DNA of 64,000 bases from positions 186,001 to 250,000 of the forward strand of contig NZ_BBMC01000003.1 in assembly GCF_000971255.1 (NCBI RefSeq), read 5' to 3'. The notes under the pieces were generated by a model, which saw nothing but the letters and a program-made list of their open reading frames with translations, had not been told where the DNA came from and did no database searches. How positions within the stretch are numbered: the stretch's first letter is position 1; the number at the start of each line of letters is the position of its first letter. The DNA is from Demequina rhizosphaerae (GTDB lineage Bacteria > Actinomycetota > Actinomycetes > Actinomycetales > Demequinaceae). Shown in pieces: positions 18,427-24,992 of this stretch. Both the position numbers and the translations under genes were made by a program.

Positions 18427-19593
18427 GTGGCACATCGGATGATCTGGAACCAGACGGCCTACTTCGGCGCGGGCGCGATCGAGGTGATCCCGGGCGAGCT
18501 CGAGTCGCGCGGCTTCACCAAGGCCTTCGTGGTCTCGGACAAGGTGCTCATCGACTCCGGCGTGACCGCCAAGGTGACGGCACTGCTCGACGCGGCGGGC
18601 ATCCCGTACGAGGTGTACTCCGACGTGCTGCCCAACCCGCCCATCGAGAACGTGCAGGCGGGCGTCGAGGCCTTCAAGTCGGCCGGCGCGGACGTGCTCA
18701 TCGCGGTCGGCGGCGGCTCGCCGCAGGACACGTGCAAGGCGATCGGCATCATCATCGCCAACCCCGAGTTCGCGGACGTGCGCTCGCTCGAGGGCGTCGC
18801 GCCCACGAAGAACCCGTCGGTTCCGATCATCGCGGTCCCCACGACCGCGGGCACCGCCTCGGAGACCACCATCAACTACGTCATCACGGACGTCGAGCGG
18901 AACCGCAAGTTCGTCTGCGTGGACCCCCACGACATCCCGATCCTCGCCGTCGTCGACGCGGACATGATGGCCACGGCGCCGCGCGCGCTCAAGGTCGCGA
19001 CCGGCCTCGACGCGCTCACGCACGCCATCGAGGGCTACACCACCAAGGGCGCGTGGGAGCTGTCGGACCTGTTCCACCTCAAGGCGATCCAGGTGATCGC
19101 GGCGTCCCTCCGCGCCGCGGCCGACGGCGACGCCGAGGCGATGGAGCGAATGGCGCTCGCGCAGTACATCGCGGGCATGGGCTACTCCAACGTGGGCCTC
19201 GGCATCGTGCACGCGATGGCGCACCCGCTGGGCGCCTTCTACGCGGCGCCGCACGGCGTCGCCAACGGCATCCTGCTCGCCCCGGTGATGGCGTTCAACG
19301 CGCCGGAGACGGGGGAGAAGTACCGCGACATCGCCGCGGCCTTCGGCGTCGAGAACGCGTACGGTATGCCCCTCGAGGACGCCCGTGAGGCCGCCGTCGA
19401 CGCGGTCGCGCAGCTCACGCGCGACCTGGGCAACCCGCTCACGATCGACGAGATCGGCGCGAAGTCGGACGACGTCCCGGCGCTCGCGCAGGCCGCGTTC
19501 GACGACGTGTGCGCGGGCGGCAACCCGCGCGCCACGACCGTCGCGCAGTTCGAGACGCTGTACCGCTCGCTGCTCGGCGCCACCGTCGGCTGA
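18427..19593 (+). CDS. fucO: Iron-containing alcohol dehydrogenase, lactaldehyde reductase-like
   Basis: This group III iron-dependent alcohol dehydrogenase closely resembles E. coli FucO, which interconverts L-lactaldehyde and 1,2-propanediol with NAD(H). The 388-residue protein has GGGSPQDTCKAIGI (cofactor site), VPTTAGTASETTINYVITD, the metal-ligand region ATGLDALTHAIEGY (Asp and His) and the downstream HAMAHPLGAFYAAPHG histidines. The similarity, as I remember the E. coli protein, runs the full length. The GTG start has GGAGG about 8 nt upstream. No fucose or rhamnose genes adjoin it, so the substrate here is uncertain. A LacI-like operator upstream suggests sugar-responsive control. Confidence 0.88.
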   Translation: MAHRMIWNQTAYFGAGAIEVIPGELESRGFTKAFVVSDKVLIDSGVTAKVTALLDAAGIPYEVYSDVLPNPPIENVQAGVEAFKSAGADVLIAVGGGSPQDTCKAIGIIIANPEFADVRSLEGVAPTKNPSVPIIAVPTTAGTASETTINYVITDVERNRKFVCVDPHDIPILAVVDADMMATAPRALKVATGLDALTHAIEGYTTKGAWELSDLFHLKAIQVIAASLRAAADGDAEAMERMALAQYIAGMGYSNVGLGIVHAMAHPLGAFYAAPHGVANGILLAPVMAFNAPETGEKYRDIAAAFGVENAYGMPLEDAREAAVDAVAQLTRDLGNPLTIDEIGAKSDDVPALAQAAFDDVCAGGNPRATTVAQFETLYRSLLGATVG

Positions 19594-19609
19594 CACGGGA
19601 CGATGCGGG

Positions 19610-19639
19610 GAGGGCCGTCGGCGCGAGCCGGCGGCCCTC
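19610..19639 (+). terminator. Hairpin between fucO and the K+ channel gene
   Basis: A 13-nt arm (19610-19622) pairs with 19627-19639 around a GCGA loop with one mismatch. It lies between convergent stops and could serve both strands. Confidence 0.55.
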
Positions 19640-19654
19640 GTCGCGTGCGGGTCG

Positions 19655-19987
19655 TCAGCCGTCGCGGTTGCCTCCGTCGTCGTGCGGGTGGAAGGGTCGA
19701 CGCCGCACCATCCGGGCGTTGAGGAACGCGAGCAGGATGCTCACGCCCACGAAGAGGTAGACGACGGTGAAGAGCTTGGCCCCGTCGGACGTGGGCGTGA
19801 GGTCGCCGAAGCCCACGGTGGTGAGGGCGACGGTGCTGAAGTAGAGCGAGTCCACCCAGCTCCAGCCCTCGAGCTGGTGGTAGACGACGGTGCCGACGGC
19901 TAGGAGGCTCACCGCGGCGATCCCCAGGCGGCGGTAGGTGGCGGAGTCCTTGTACCGGATCTCGGGCTGATCGAGCGGGTCTGACAC
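19655..19987 (-). CDS. Two-TM potassium channel family protein
   Basis: A small ion channel of the two-transmembrane Ion_trans_2 type. The 110-residue protein has a first membrane helix (LGIAAVSLLAVGTVVYHQ), a pore helix with selectivity filter TTVGFGDLTP, and a second helix (LFTVVYLFVGVSILLAFL), ending in a basic then His/Asp-rich tail. The GTG start has a GAGGAGGAACC ribosome-binding site. TVGFGD rather than TVGYGD is a common functional variant of the K+ filter. No RCK/TrkA domain is attached, so gating is not evident. Confidence 0.88.
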   Translation of the reverse strand: MSDPLDQPEIRYKDSATYRRLGIAAVSLLAVGTVVYHQLEGWSWVDSLYFSTVALTTVGFGDLTPTSDGAKLFTVVYLFVGVSILLAFLNARMVRRRPFHPHDDGGNRDG

Positions 19988-20083
19988 GGTTCCTCCTCGT
20001 GCGCGCGGGCGGAGCGGGCGCGGCGATGCGTCCTGCCGCCATCGTAGGAAGGGAGCGCCCCGCGCAGGGCTCTACACGCCCTG

Positions 20084-21481
20084 CTACACGCCCTCCTCGG
20101 CGTCGAGACGGCCCGACCTGACCGCGGCGACGAGCGCCGCGTGGTCCCGCTCGGCGACATCCGCGTAGCGGCGGGACCAGGCGGCGATCGCCTCGTCGAA
20201 CGTCGTGCCGTCGGCGAGGTAGCCCCGGATGGTCCCGGCGCCGGGGCTCTGCGCATGCGCGCGCGCCAGCAGGGCGCCGCAGACGGCCGCGTAGTCCGTG
20301 AGGCTCGCGGCGGTGAGCGACTCGAGGTCGATCGCGCCCTTCATGTCCCGGAACTGCCGGATGTAGTAGTCGCGGCCCTCGTGCGCGAACCAGCCGAGGA
20401 AGCGGTCGGAGACCGCCTGCATGATCCGCTGCCCGGTCACGACCCGCCAGCCCTCGCGCCCCAGGCCGGCCGGGGGCTGGGGCTCACGTTCCGGACGCCC
20501 GAGGGGCATGCCGCCCTGGCTCACGAGCACCGACGGGCGTGCCTCCTTCGCCTGCAGGAAGAGGGGCTCGCCGGACGGTCCGACGAGCAGGGCGATGTGC
20601 GCGCGCAGCCCCACCGATCCCACGCCGACCGCGCGGAACGCGCCGTCCACCACCGTGAACTGCTCGAGCAGCGTGACCACGTCGGGCGCGGCCGTGTCGC
20701 GGTACACCTTCATGAGCCGCAGCGTCGACTCGGGGGTGATGAGCCCGAGGTGCCGCAGGATGGGCGGATCGTCGACGATGCGCAGGTCGCCACCCGAGCC
20801 CTCCGTCGTGATCGACCGCAGCACCCGGGTCGAGGTGCGCTTGCGCGCCTTCTTCTCCGCCGTCCGCATGAGGCGGCGCGCGGCGGAGCCCCGGGTCGAC
20901 TCCTCGACCCGGTCCGCCTCCACCCGGTAGTAGAAGCGCTCGAGGGCGGTCATCGCGAACAGCTTCTCGAGCCCGCCGCGGTACGCGCACACCGCCTCGG
21001 ACACCGCCGCGGCGCAGGCCTTCTCGGAGGCGCCGATGTCGCGGCCCGCCAGCACGATGCTCGCGCCGAGCCGCTTGACGTCCCACTCCCACGGGGCGAC
21101 GTCCACCTCGTCGAAGTCGTTGAGGTCGAACATCAGCCGGCGCTCGGGCGACGCGTACAGCCCGAAGTTCGCGAGGTGCGCGTCGCCGCACGCCACGACG
21201 CGGACGTCCGTGCGCGGTGCGTCGCGCAGGTCGTGGGCCATCTGGGCGGCGGTGCCCCGATAGAACGCGAACGGCGACTGCATCATGCGCCCGACGCGGA
21301 TCGGCACCATCTCCGGCATGCGGGTGGCGTTCTGCTCCTCGAGCAGGCCGATCACGTCCCGGTCCGGCAGTTCGAGCGCGGCGTGGTCGCGCCGCTTCAG
21401 CGTGCGGCGCAACGCGCGGCCGCGCGCGAGCTGCTCCTCGAGCCGTGGGCGGGGCGCGCGCGGATCCAGCGCATCGGTCAT
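20084..21481 (-). CDS. DUF2252 domain-containing protein (kinase-like fold)
   Basis: A 465-residue member of DUF2252, a widespread uncharacterised family with protein-kinase-like catalytic motifs. GDAHLANFG (about residue 120) looks like the catalytic loop, and MFDLNDFDEVD the metal-binding segment. The N-terminal MPEMVPIRVGRMMQSPFAFYRG block is the family hallmark, and FHEGRDYYIRQ-like HEGRDYYIRQFRDMKG is in the C-terminal half. ATG 21481 begins MTDALDPRAPRPRLEEQLARG; open frame continues upstream through tRNA genes but cannot be coding. The gene stands alone. The substrate is unknown. Confidence 0.85.
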   Translation of the reverse strand: MTDALDPRAPRPRLEEQLARGRALRRTLKRRDHAALELPDRDVIGLLEEQNATRMPEMVPIRVGRMMQSPFAFYRGTAAQMAHDLRDAPRTDVRVVACGDAHLANFGLYASPERRLMFDLNDFDEVDVAPWEWDVKRLGASIVLAGRDIGASEKACAAAVSEAVCAYRGGLEKLFAMTALERFYYRVEADRVEESTRGSAARRLMRTAEKKARKRTSTRVLRSITTEGSGGDLRIVDDPPILRHLGLITPESTLRLMKVYRDTAAPDVVTLLEQFTVVDGAFRAVGVGSVGLRAHIALLVGPSGEPLFLQAKEARPSVLVSQGGMPLGRPEREPQPPAGLGREGWRVVTGQRIMQAVSDRFLGWFAHEGRDYYIRQFRDMKGAIDLESLTAASLTDYAAVCGALLARAHAQSPGAGTIRGYLADGTTFDEAIAAWSRRYADVAERDHAALVAAVRSGRLDAEEGV

Positions 21482-21530
21482 GCCTCCATCATCGAGCGGC
21501 GTGCCGCGGGGCGCGCGGGCTGGAGACGAC

Positions 21531-21563
21531 AGAAGGCCCCCGGGGCGAACCCGGGGGCCTTCG
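21531..21563 (-). terminator. Terminator of the tRNA operon
   Basis: A 12-13 bp GC-rich stem (about 21533-21544 with 21550-21561) lies directly after the last tRNA. On the minus strand it is followed by TTCTGTCGTCTCC. Confidence 0.7.
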
Positions 21564-21567
21564 TGCG

Positions 21568-21642
21568 TGGTGGGCGATACTGGGATCGAACCAGTGACCT
21601 CTTCCGTGTCAGGGAAGCGCGCTACCGCTGCGCCAATCGCCC
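21568..21642 (-). tRNA. tRNA-Val(GAC), copy 1
   Basis: A 72-nt cloverleaf plus encoded CCA. The acceptor stem is GGGCGAT/ATCGCCC, the anticodon arm CTTCC-CTGACAC-GGAAG gives GAC, and the T arm has GGTTCGATCCC. It is identical by eye to the copy at 21822-21896. It is the last gene of a five-tRNA minus-strand operon. Confidence 0.95.
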
Positions 21643-21696
21643 GTCTTCTCCAGACGGAGCGACCGCCGGCTTCCCCTGGGGGAGACCGGCGGTCCT

Positions 21697-21772
21697 TGGA
21701 GCGGACGACGGGACTCGAACCCGCGACCCTCACCTTGGCAAGGTGATGCTCTACCAACTGAGCCACGTCCGC
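21697..21772 (-). tRNA. tRNA-Gly(GCC), copy 1
   Basis: A 73-nt cloverleaf plus encoded CCA. The acceptor stem is GCGGACG/CGTCCGC, and the anticodon loop TTGCCAA gives GCC. The T loop GGTTCGAGTCC is standard. The body is identical to the copy at 22001-22073, but only this copy encodes CCA. Confidence 0.95.
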
Positions 21773-21821
21773 GTTGCCGGGGCAGAAGCCACGGACTTCA
21801 GAGGAACCCGAAGGAACCTCG

Positions 21822-21896
21822 TGGTGGGCGATACTGGGATCGAACCAGTGACCTCTTCCGTGTCAGGGAAGCGCGCTACCGCTGCGCCAATCGCCC
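21822..21896 (-). tRNA. tRNA-Val(GAC), copy 2
   Basis: Same sequence by eye as the copy at 21568-21642, including encoded CCA. It directly abuts tRNA-Cys, one nucleotide from its 3' end. Confidence 0.95.
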
Positions 21897-21897
21897 G

Positions 21898-21968
21898 AGG
21901 TGGAGATGGGATTCGAACCCACGTATACGGCTTTGCAGGCCGCTGCCTCGCCTCTCGGCCACTCCACC
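21898..21968 (-). tRNA. tRNA-Cys(GCA)
   Basis: A 71-nt cloverleaf with the acceptor stem GGTGGAG/CTCCACC, anticodon loop CTGCAAA giving GCA, and discriminator U, as expected for cysteine. CCA is not encoded. Confidence 0.95.
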
Positions 21969-22000
21969 GTAGTGCCGTAGCCTAGGGCTACGACGCTCCG

Positions 22001-22073
22001 AGCGGACGACGGGACTCGAACCCGCGACCCTCACCTTGGCAAGGTGATGCTCTACCAACTGAGCCACGTCCGC
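22001..22073 (-). tRNA. tRNA-Gly(GCC), copy 2
   Basis: Promoter-proximal gene of the tRNA operon. Anticodon loop TTGCCAA. The sequence matches copy 1, but the three bases after the discriminator are not CCA. Confidence 0.95.
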
Positions 22074-22104
22074 ATGTCTGGGCTGTTGCCCTGACGAGAG
22101 ATAG

Positions 22105-22134
22105 ACCTTAGCGGATATCGGCGCGCGAAACCAA
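22105..22134 (-). promoter_or_regulatory. Promoter of the Gly-Cys-Val-Gly-Val tRNA operon
   Basis: On the minus strand, TTGGTT (22134-22129) and TAAGGT (22110-22105) are separated by 18 bp, about 30 bp upstream of the first tRNA. It is the best -35/-10 pair in the window and is divergent from the pabB promoter. Confidence 0.65.
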
Positions 22135-22199
22135 ATCGGCGCCCTGCTGAGCGTGTCGTCCCGTTCGGCCCTCGTTCGGCCCCCGTTTACAGCCGCCGC

Positions 22200-22205
22200 T
22201 AGCGT
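22200..22205 (+). promoter_or_regulatory. -10 element (TAGCGT) for leaderless pabB
   Basis: The hexamer ends 7 nt before the pabB ATG, and there is no room for a ribosome-binding site. A weak TTCGGC lies at 22175-22180. Confidence 0.6.
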
Positions 22206-22212
22206 GGGCGGC

Positions 22213-23310
22213 ATGCAGTGGGAGGACGATCCGCGACGCGCGGGCAGCGCCGCGTTCCGGGGCGTTCGCGCATCCCGGCCGGTCGAGCATGTGGACCTGG
22301 CCCGGGACGGCGCGCGCGTCGCCGAGGGCGGCTTCTGGGTGGTTGTCGCGACCTTCGAGGGCCGCCTCGACGCGTGGCGGATGGCCTCCGTCGAGCGGGA
22401 CGATGCGGTGCCCGAGCCCGCGCCCGGGCGGGGGTGGGAGGGGCCCGCCCCGGAGGCGTGGAGCACCTCCCTCGACCGCGAGGCCTACGTCGCGGGCGTG
22501 GAGGCGATCCGCGACGACATCCGCGAGGGCGAGGTCTACCAGGTCAACCTCTGCCGCATGCTCGAGGCGCCCCTGCCCGCCACGGGGCCCGGCCCCGACG
22601 CGGTGGCCCTCGCGCATCGTCTCGCCACGGGCAACCCCGCCCGCTTCGCCTCCCGCATCGTCATCCCGGAGACCGCGGCCTGGCCTGGCGCGTGGGTGGT
22701 GTCCGCCTCGCCCGAGCTCTACCTGCGCGTCGACGGCAAGCGCGTCTCGTCGAGCCCCATCAAGGGCACGTGCGCACCGGGGGAGTCGATGCTCCCCAAG
22801 GACGAAGCCGAGAACGTCATGATCACCGACCTCATCCGCAACGACGTCTCGCACGTCGCGGTGCCCGGCTCGGTGACCGTGCCGGAGTTCCTCGGGCTCC
22901 ACGAGCACCCCGGCCTCGTGCACCTCCAGTCGACGGTCGAGGCCGCGCTCGCGACCGCCTACGACTGGACGCCCGACCTGTGGCCCGCGCTGCTCGACGG
23001 GACCTTCCCGCCCGGCTCGGTGTCCGGGGCGCCCAAGTCCTCGGCGCTGCGCATCATCGCGCGCGAGGAGCCCACCGCCCGCGGTGCCTACTGCGGCGGC
23101 ATCGGATGGATCGACGCGGACGCCCGGACCGCCGAGCTCGCGGTCGGGATCCGCACCTTCGCATGGTCCCCTGACCAGGGCGGACGGCTGCGCTTCGGCA
23201 CCGGCGCGGGCATTACGTGGGGATCTGACCCCTATGGGGAGTGGGAGGAGACGGAGCTCAAGGCGCGTCGGTTGATAGGGCTCGCTTCGACCACCACAAT
23301 GACGCCATGA
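22213..23310 (+). CDS. pabB: Aminodeoxychorismate synthase component I
   Basis: PabB adds ammonia to chorismate to make 4-amino-4-deoxychorismate for folate. The 365-residue protein is a chorismate-binding domain with the family motifs IREGEVYQVNLCRML, SSSPIKGTCAPGES, AENVMITDLIRNDVS (metal-binding), FPPGSVSGAPKSSALRII and YCGGIGWIDADARTAELAVGIRT. It is shorter than E. coli PabB because the N-terminal region is reduced, which is common in actinobacteria. ATG 22213 sits 7 nt after a -10 element, suggesting a leaderless mRNA. Its stop overlaps pabC as ATGA. No glutaminase subunit (pabA) is visible here. Confidence 0.92.
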   Translation: MQWEDDPRRAGSAAFRGVRASRPVEHVDLARDGARVAEGGFWVVVATFEGRLDAWRMASVERDDAVPEPAPGRGWEGPAPEAWSTSLDREAYVAGVEAIRDDIREGEVYQVNLCRMLEAPLPATGPGPDAVALAHRLATGNPARFASRIVIPETAAWPGAWVVSASPELYLRVDGKRVSSSPIKGTCAPGESMLPKDEAENVMITDLIRNDVSHVAVPGSVTVPEFLGLHEHPGLVHLQSTVEAALATAYDWTPDLWPALLDGTFPPGSVSGAPKSSALRIIAREEPTARGAYCGGIGWIDADARTAELAVGIRTFAWSPDQGGRLRFGTGAGITWGSDPYGEWEETELKARRLIGLASTTTMTP

Positions 23311-24176
23311 CAACGCTGGTGTGGGCTGGGGGGCTCCTGCGCGCCGAGGACGAGCCGATCGTCCGGGCGGGGGACCACGGGTGGACCGTCGGTGACGGCG
23401 TCTTCGAGACGATGGAGGTGGTGAGCGGTCGCGCCTTCGCGCTGCGCCGCCACCTCAAGAGGCTGGCCTACTCGGCCGCGCGCATGGGCATGCCGCCCGT
23501 GGACGAGGACGCCGTGCGCGAGGCGATCGGCGAGGTGCTGGCCGCCGGGGACGGCCTCACGCGGCTGCGGGTGACCGTGTCGTCGGGCCCGGGGCCCATG
23601 TCGTCGGCGCGCGGCGAGGGGCCGCACACGATCGTCGTGACCGCGAACGACGGCCCGGCGCTGACCGAGTGCCGCGCGGTGCGCGTGCCGTGGCGGCGCA
23701 ACGAGCGCTCGCCGATCGCGGGGGTGAAGAGCACCTCGTACGCCGAGAACGTCGTGATGATGGAGTTCGCGCGCTCGCGTGGCGCCGACGAGGCGCTCAT
23801 GGCCAACACCCACGGTCACCTGTGCGAGGGCACCGCGAGCAACATCCTCATCGAGCGCGGCGACGAGATCGTCACGCCGCCGCTCGCGTCCGGCTGCCTG
23901 CCCGGCATCGTGCGCGGCCTCGCCCTCGAGTGGGGCTCCGACGCCGGCATCCCGATCCGCGCGGCCGCGCCCGGCGAGCTCGACATGAGCGCGCTCGACG
24001 AGGTGGTGCGGGGCGAGGCCTTCGCCGCCGTCACGTCCTCGACGCGCCGGGTCCAGCCGCTCACCGCGCTCGACGGCACCCTCGTCGAGCGGGGTCCGCT
24101 GCTCGAGCGCCTGGCCGTCGTCTTCGACGAGCGCGCCGCGCGCGACGCGGACCCTGCACCGAGGCGCTCCAAATAG
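23307..24176 (+). CDS. pabC: Aminodeoxychorismate lyase (class IV PLP enzyme)
   Basis: PabC cleaves aminodeoxychorismate into 4-aminobenzoate and pyruvate. The 289-residue protein is a fold-type IV aminotransferase-like enzyme, with GDGVFETMEV near the N-terminus, the PLP lysine in AGVKSTSYAENVVMM, EGTASNILIE and the phosphate-binding SGCLPGIVRG. Fold-type IV also includes branched-chain and D-amino-acid transaminases; assignment to PabC rests on the overlap (ATGA) with pabB. A tRNA-Val gene follows 27 bp downstream under its own promoter. Confidence 0.88.
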   Translation: MTTLVWAGGLLRAEDEPIVRAGDHGWTVGDGVFETMEVVSGRAFALRRHLKRLAYSAARMGMPPVDEDAVREAIGEVLAAGDGLTRLRVTVSSGPGPMSSARGEGPHTIVVTANDGPALTECRAVRVPWRRNERSPIAGVKSTSYAENVVMMEFARSRGADEALMANTHGHLCEGTASNILIERGDEIVTPPLASGCLPGIVRGLALEWGSDAGIPIRAAAPGELDMSALDEVVRGEAFAAVTSSTRRVQPLTALDGTLVERGPLLERLAVVFDERAARDADPAPRRSK

Positions 24177-24180
24177 CCGC

Positions 24181-24186
24181 TATAGT
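24181..24186 (+). promoter_or_regulatory. -10 element (TATAGT) for tRNA-Val(CAC)
   Basis: This near-consensus hexamer lies 17 nt upstream of the mature tRNA 5' end, directly after the pabC stop. Confidence 0.6.
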
Positions 24187-24203
24187 TGTCTCCGCACCGC
24201 AAG

Positions 24204-24278
24204 GGGCGATTGGCGCAGGGGTAGCGCGCTTCCTTCACACGGAAGAGGTCACTGGTTCGATCCCAGTATCGCCCACCA
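24204..24278 (+). tRNA. tRNA-Val(CAC)
   Basis: A 72-nt cloverleaf plus encoded CCA. The acceptor and T arms match the Val(GAC) genes; the anticodon loop TTCACAC gives CAC. A strong terminator follows at once. Confidence 0.95.
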
Positions 24279-24281
24279 CGA

Positions 24282-24322
24282 CGAGAGGCCGTCCGGATCA
24301 TCCGGACGGCCTCTCGGCTTTT
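24282..24322 (+). terminator. Rho-independent terminator after tRNA-Val(CAC)
   Basis: A 17-bp perfect stem (24282-24298 with 24300-24316) is followed by GCTTTT. This is one of the two strongest intrinsic terminators in the window. Confidence 0.85.
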
Positions 24323-24368
24323 CCAGGCACGATGCGCGCTCGTCACGCCGGAGTCGACGCCTTGGTCC

Positions 24369-24374
24369 TACGCT
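24369..24374 (+). promoter_or_regulatory. -10 element (TACGCT) for leaderless thpR
   Basis: The hexamer ends 5 nt before the GTG start; no ribosome-binding site can fit on a transcript starting there. Confidence 0.5.
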
Positions 24375-24379
24375 GAGGT

Positions 24380-24934
24380 GTGCGGCTCTTCGTGGGGATC
24401 ATGACGCCCGACGCCGTGGACGACGCTCTCGACGCCGTCCTCGACGCCGCGGTGGTCTTCCGCGCCCGGGAGGCGGGAGTCGACCGCTGGACGCCGCGCG
24501 CCGAGCGCCACGTCACGTTGCGCTTCGTCGGCGAGACCGATGCGCGGGCCGACATCGAGGCCGCCGCGGCGCTCGCGGCCGCCGCCTCGGGACCGCCGCG
24601 GCTGCTCATCGGGCCGCTCGCGGTGGCGCTCACAGCGCGCGTGGTCGCGCTGCCCGTCGAGGGCGCCGACGGTGCCGCCGCCAGCCTCGACGAGGCGCTC
24701 GAGGAGGCCGGCGTCCCGGGCCGCGACCGTCCGTTCACGGGCCACCTCACCGTCGGGCGGTCCCGCCACCGGATCCGCGGCGCCGCCGCCCACGACGCCC
24801 TCCGCCACGCGCCGCTCGCCGTCCCGTGGCAGCCGGCCGCGCTCCACGTCGTCGCGAGCGAGCCCGGACCGGGCGCCCGCTACCGCGTGCTCTCGACCCA
24901 TCCGTTCGCCGGACCGGGGGCGGCCGCCGCGTGA
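24380..24934 (+). CDS. thpR: RNA 2',3'-cyclic phosphodiesterase (2H family)
   Basis: A 2H phosphoesterase of the 2'-5' RNA ligase / ThpR group, which opens 2',3'-cyclic phosphates on RNA. The 184-residue protein has the two catalytic motifs in order: HVTLRF at about residues 39-44 and HLTVGR at about 121-126. It starts MRLFVGIMTPDAV, the usual N-terminal strand. The GTG start is inferred to be leaderless. In this family ligase activity is seen in vitro while the physiological reaction is unsettled. It is adjacent to tRNA-Val, but nothing shows a functional link. Confidence 0.87.
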   Translation: MRLFVGIMTPDAVDDALDAVLDAAVVFRAREAGVDRWTPRAERHVTLRFVGETDARADIEAAAALAAAASGPPRLLIGPLAVALTARVVALPVEGADGAAASLDEALEEAGVPGRDRPFTGHLTVGRSRHRIRGAAAHDALRHAPLAVPWQPAALHVVASEPGPGARYRVLSTHPFAGPGAAAA

Positions 24935-24960
24935 CCCTTGCCCGCATCGTCCCGTCTCGC

Positions 24961-24966
24961 TAGCGT
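24961..24966 (+). promoter_or_regulatory. -10 element (TAGCGT) for dgt
   Basis: TANNNT hexamer 26 bp upstream of the dgt ATG, giving a leader of about 20 nt that contains GGAGG and a short GTCCC/GGGAC hairpin. A copy of the recurrent decamer lies just upstream at 24943-24952. Confidence 0.5.
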
Positions 24967-24992
24967 CCCCGTAGGGACGGACGGAGGCACGC

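Noticed and set aside
21285-22466. Open frames translating through the tRNA genes on both strands
   Set aside because: They include recurring peptides derived from tRNA sequence and cannot be coding. The DUF2252 start is placed after the tRNAs.
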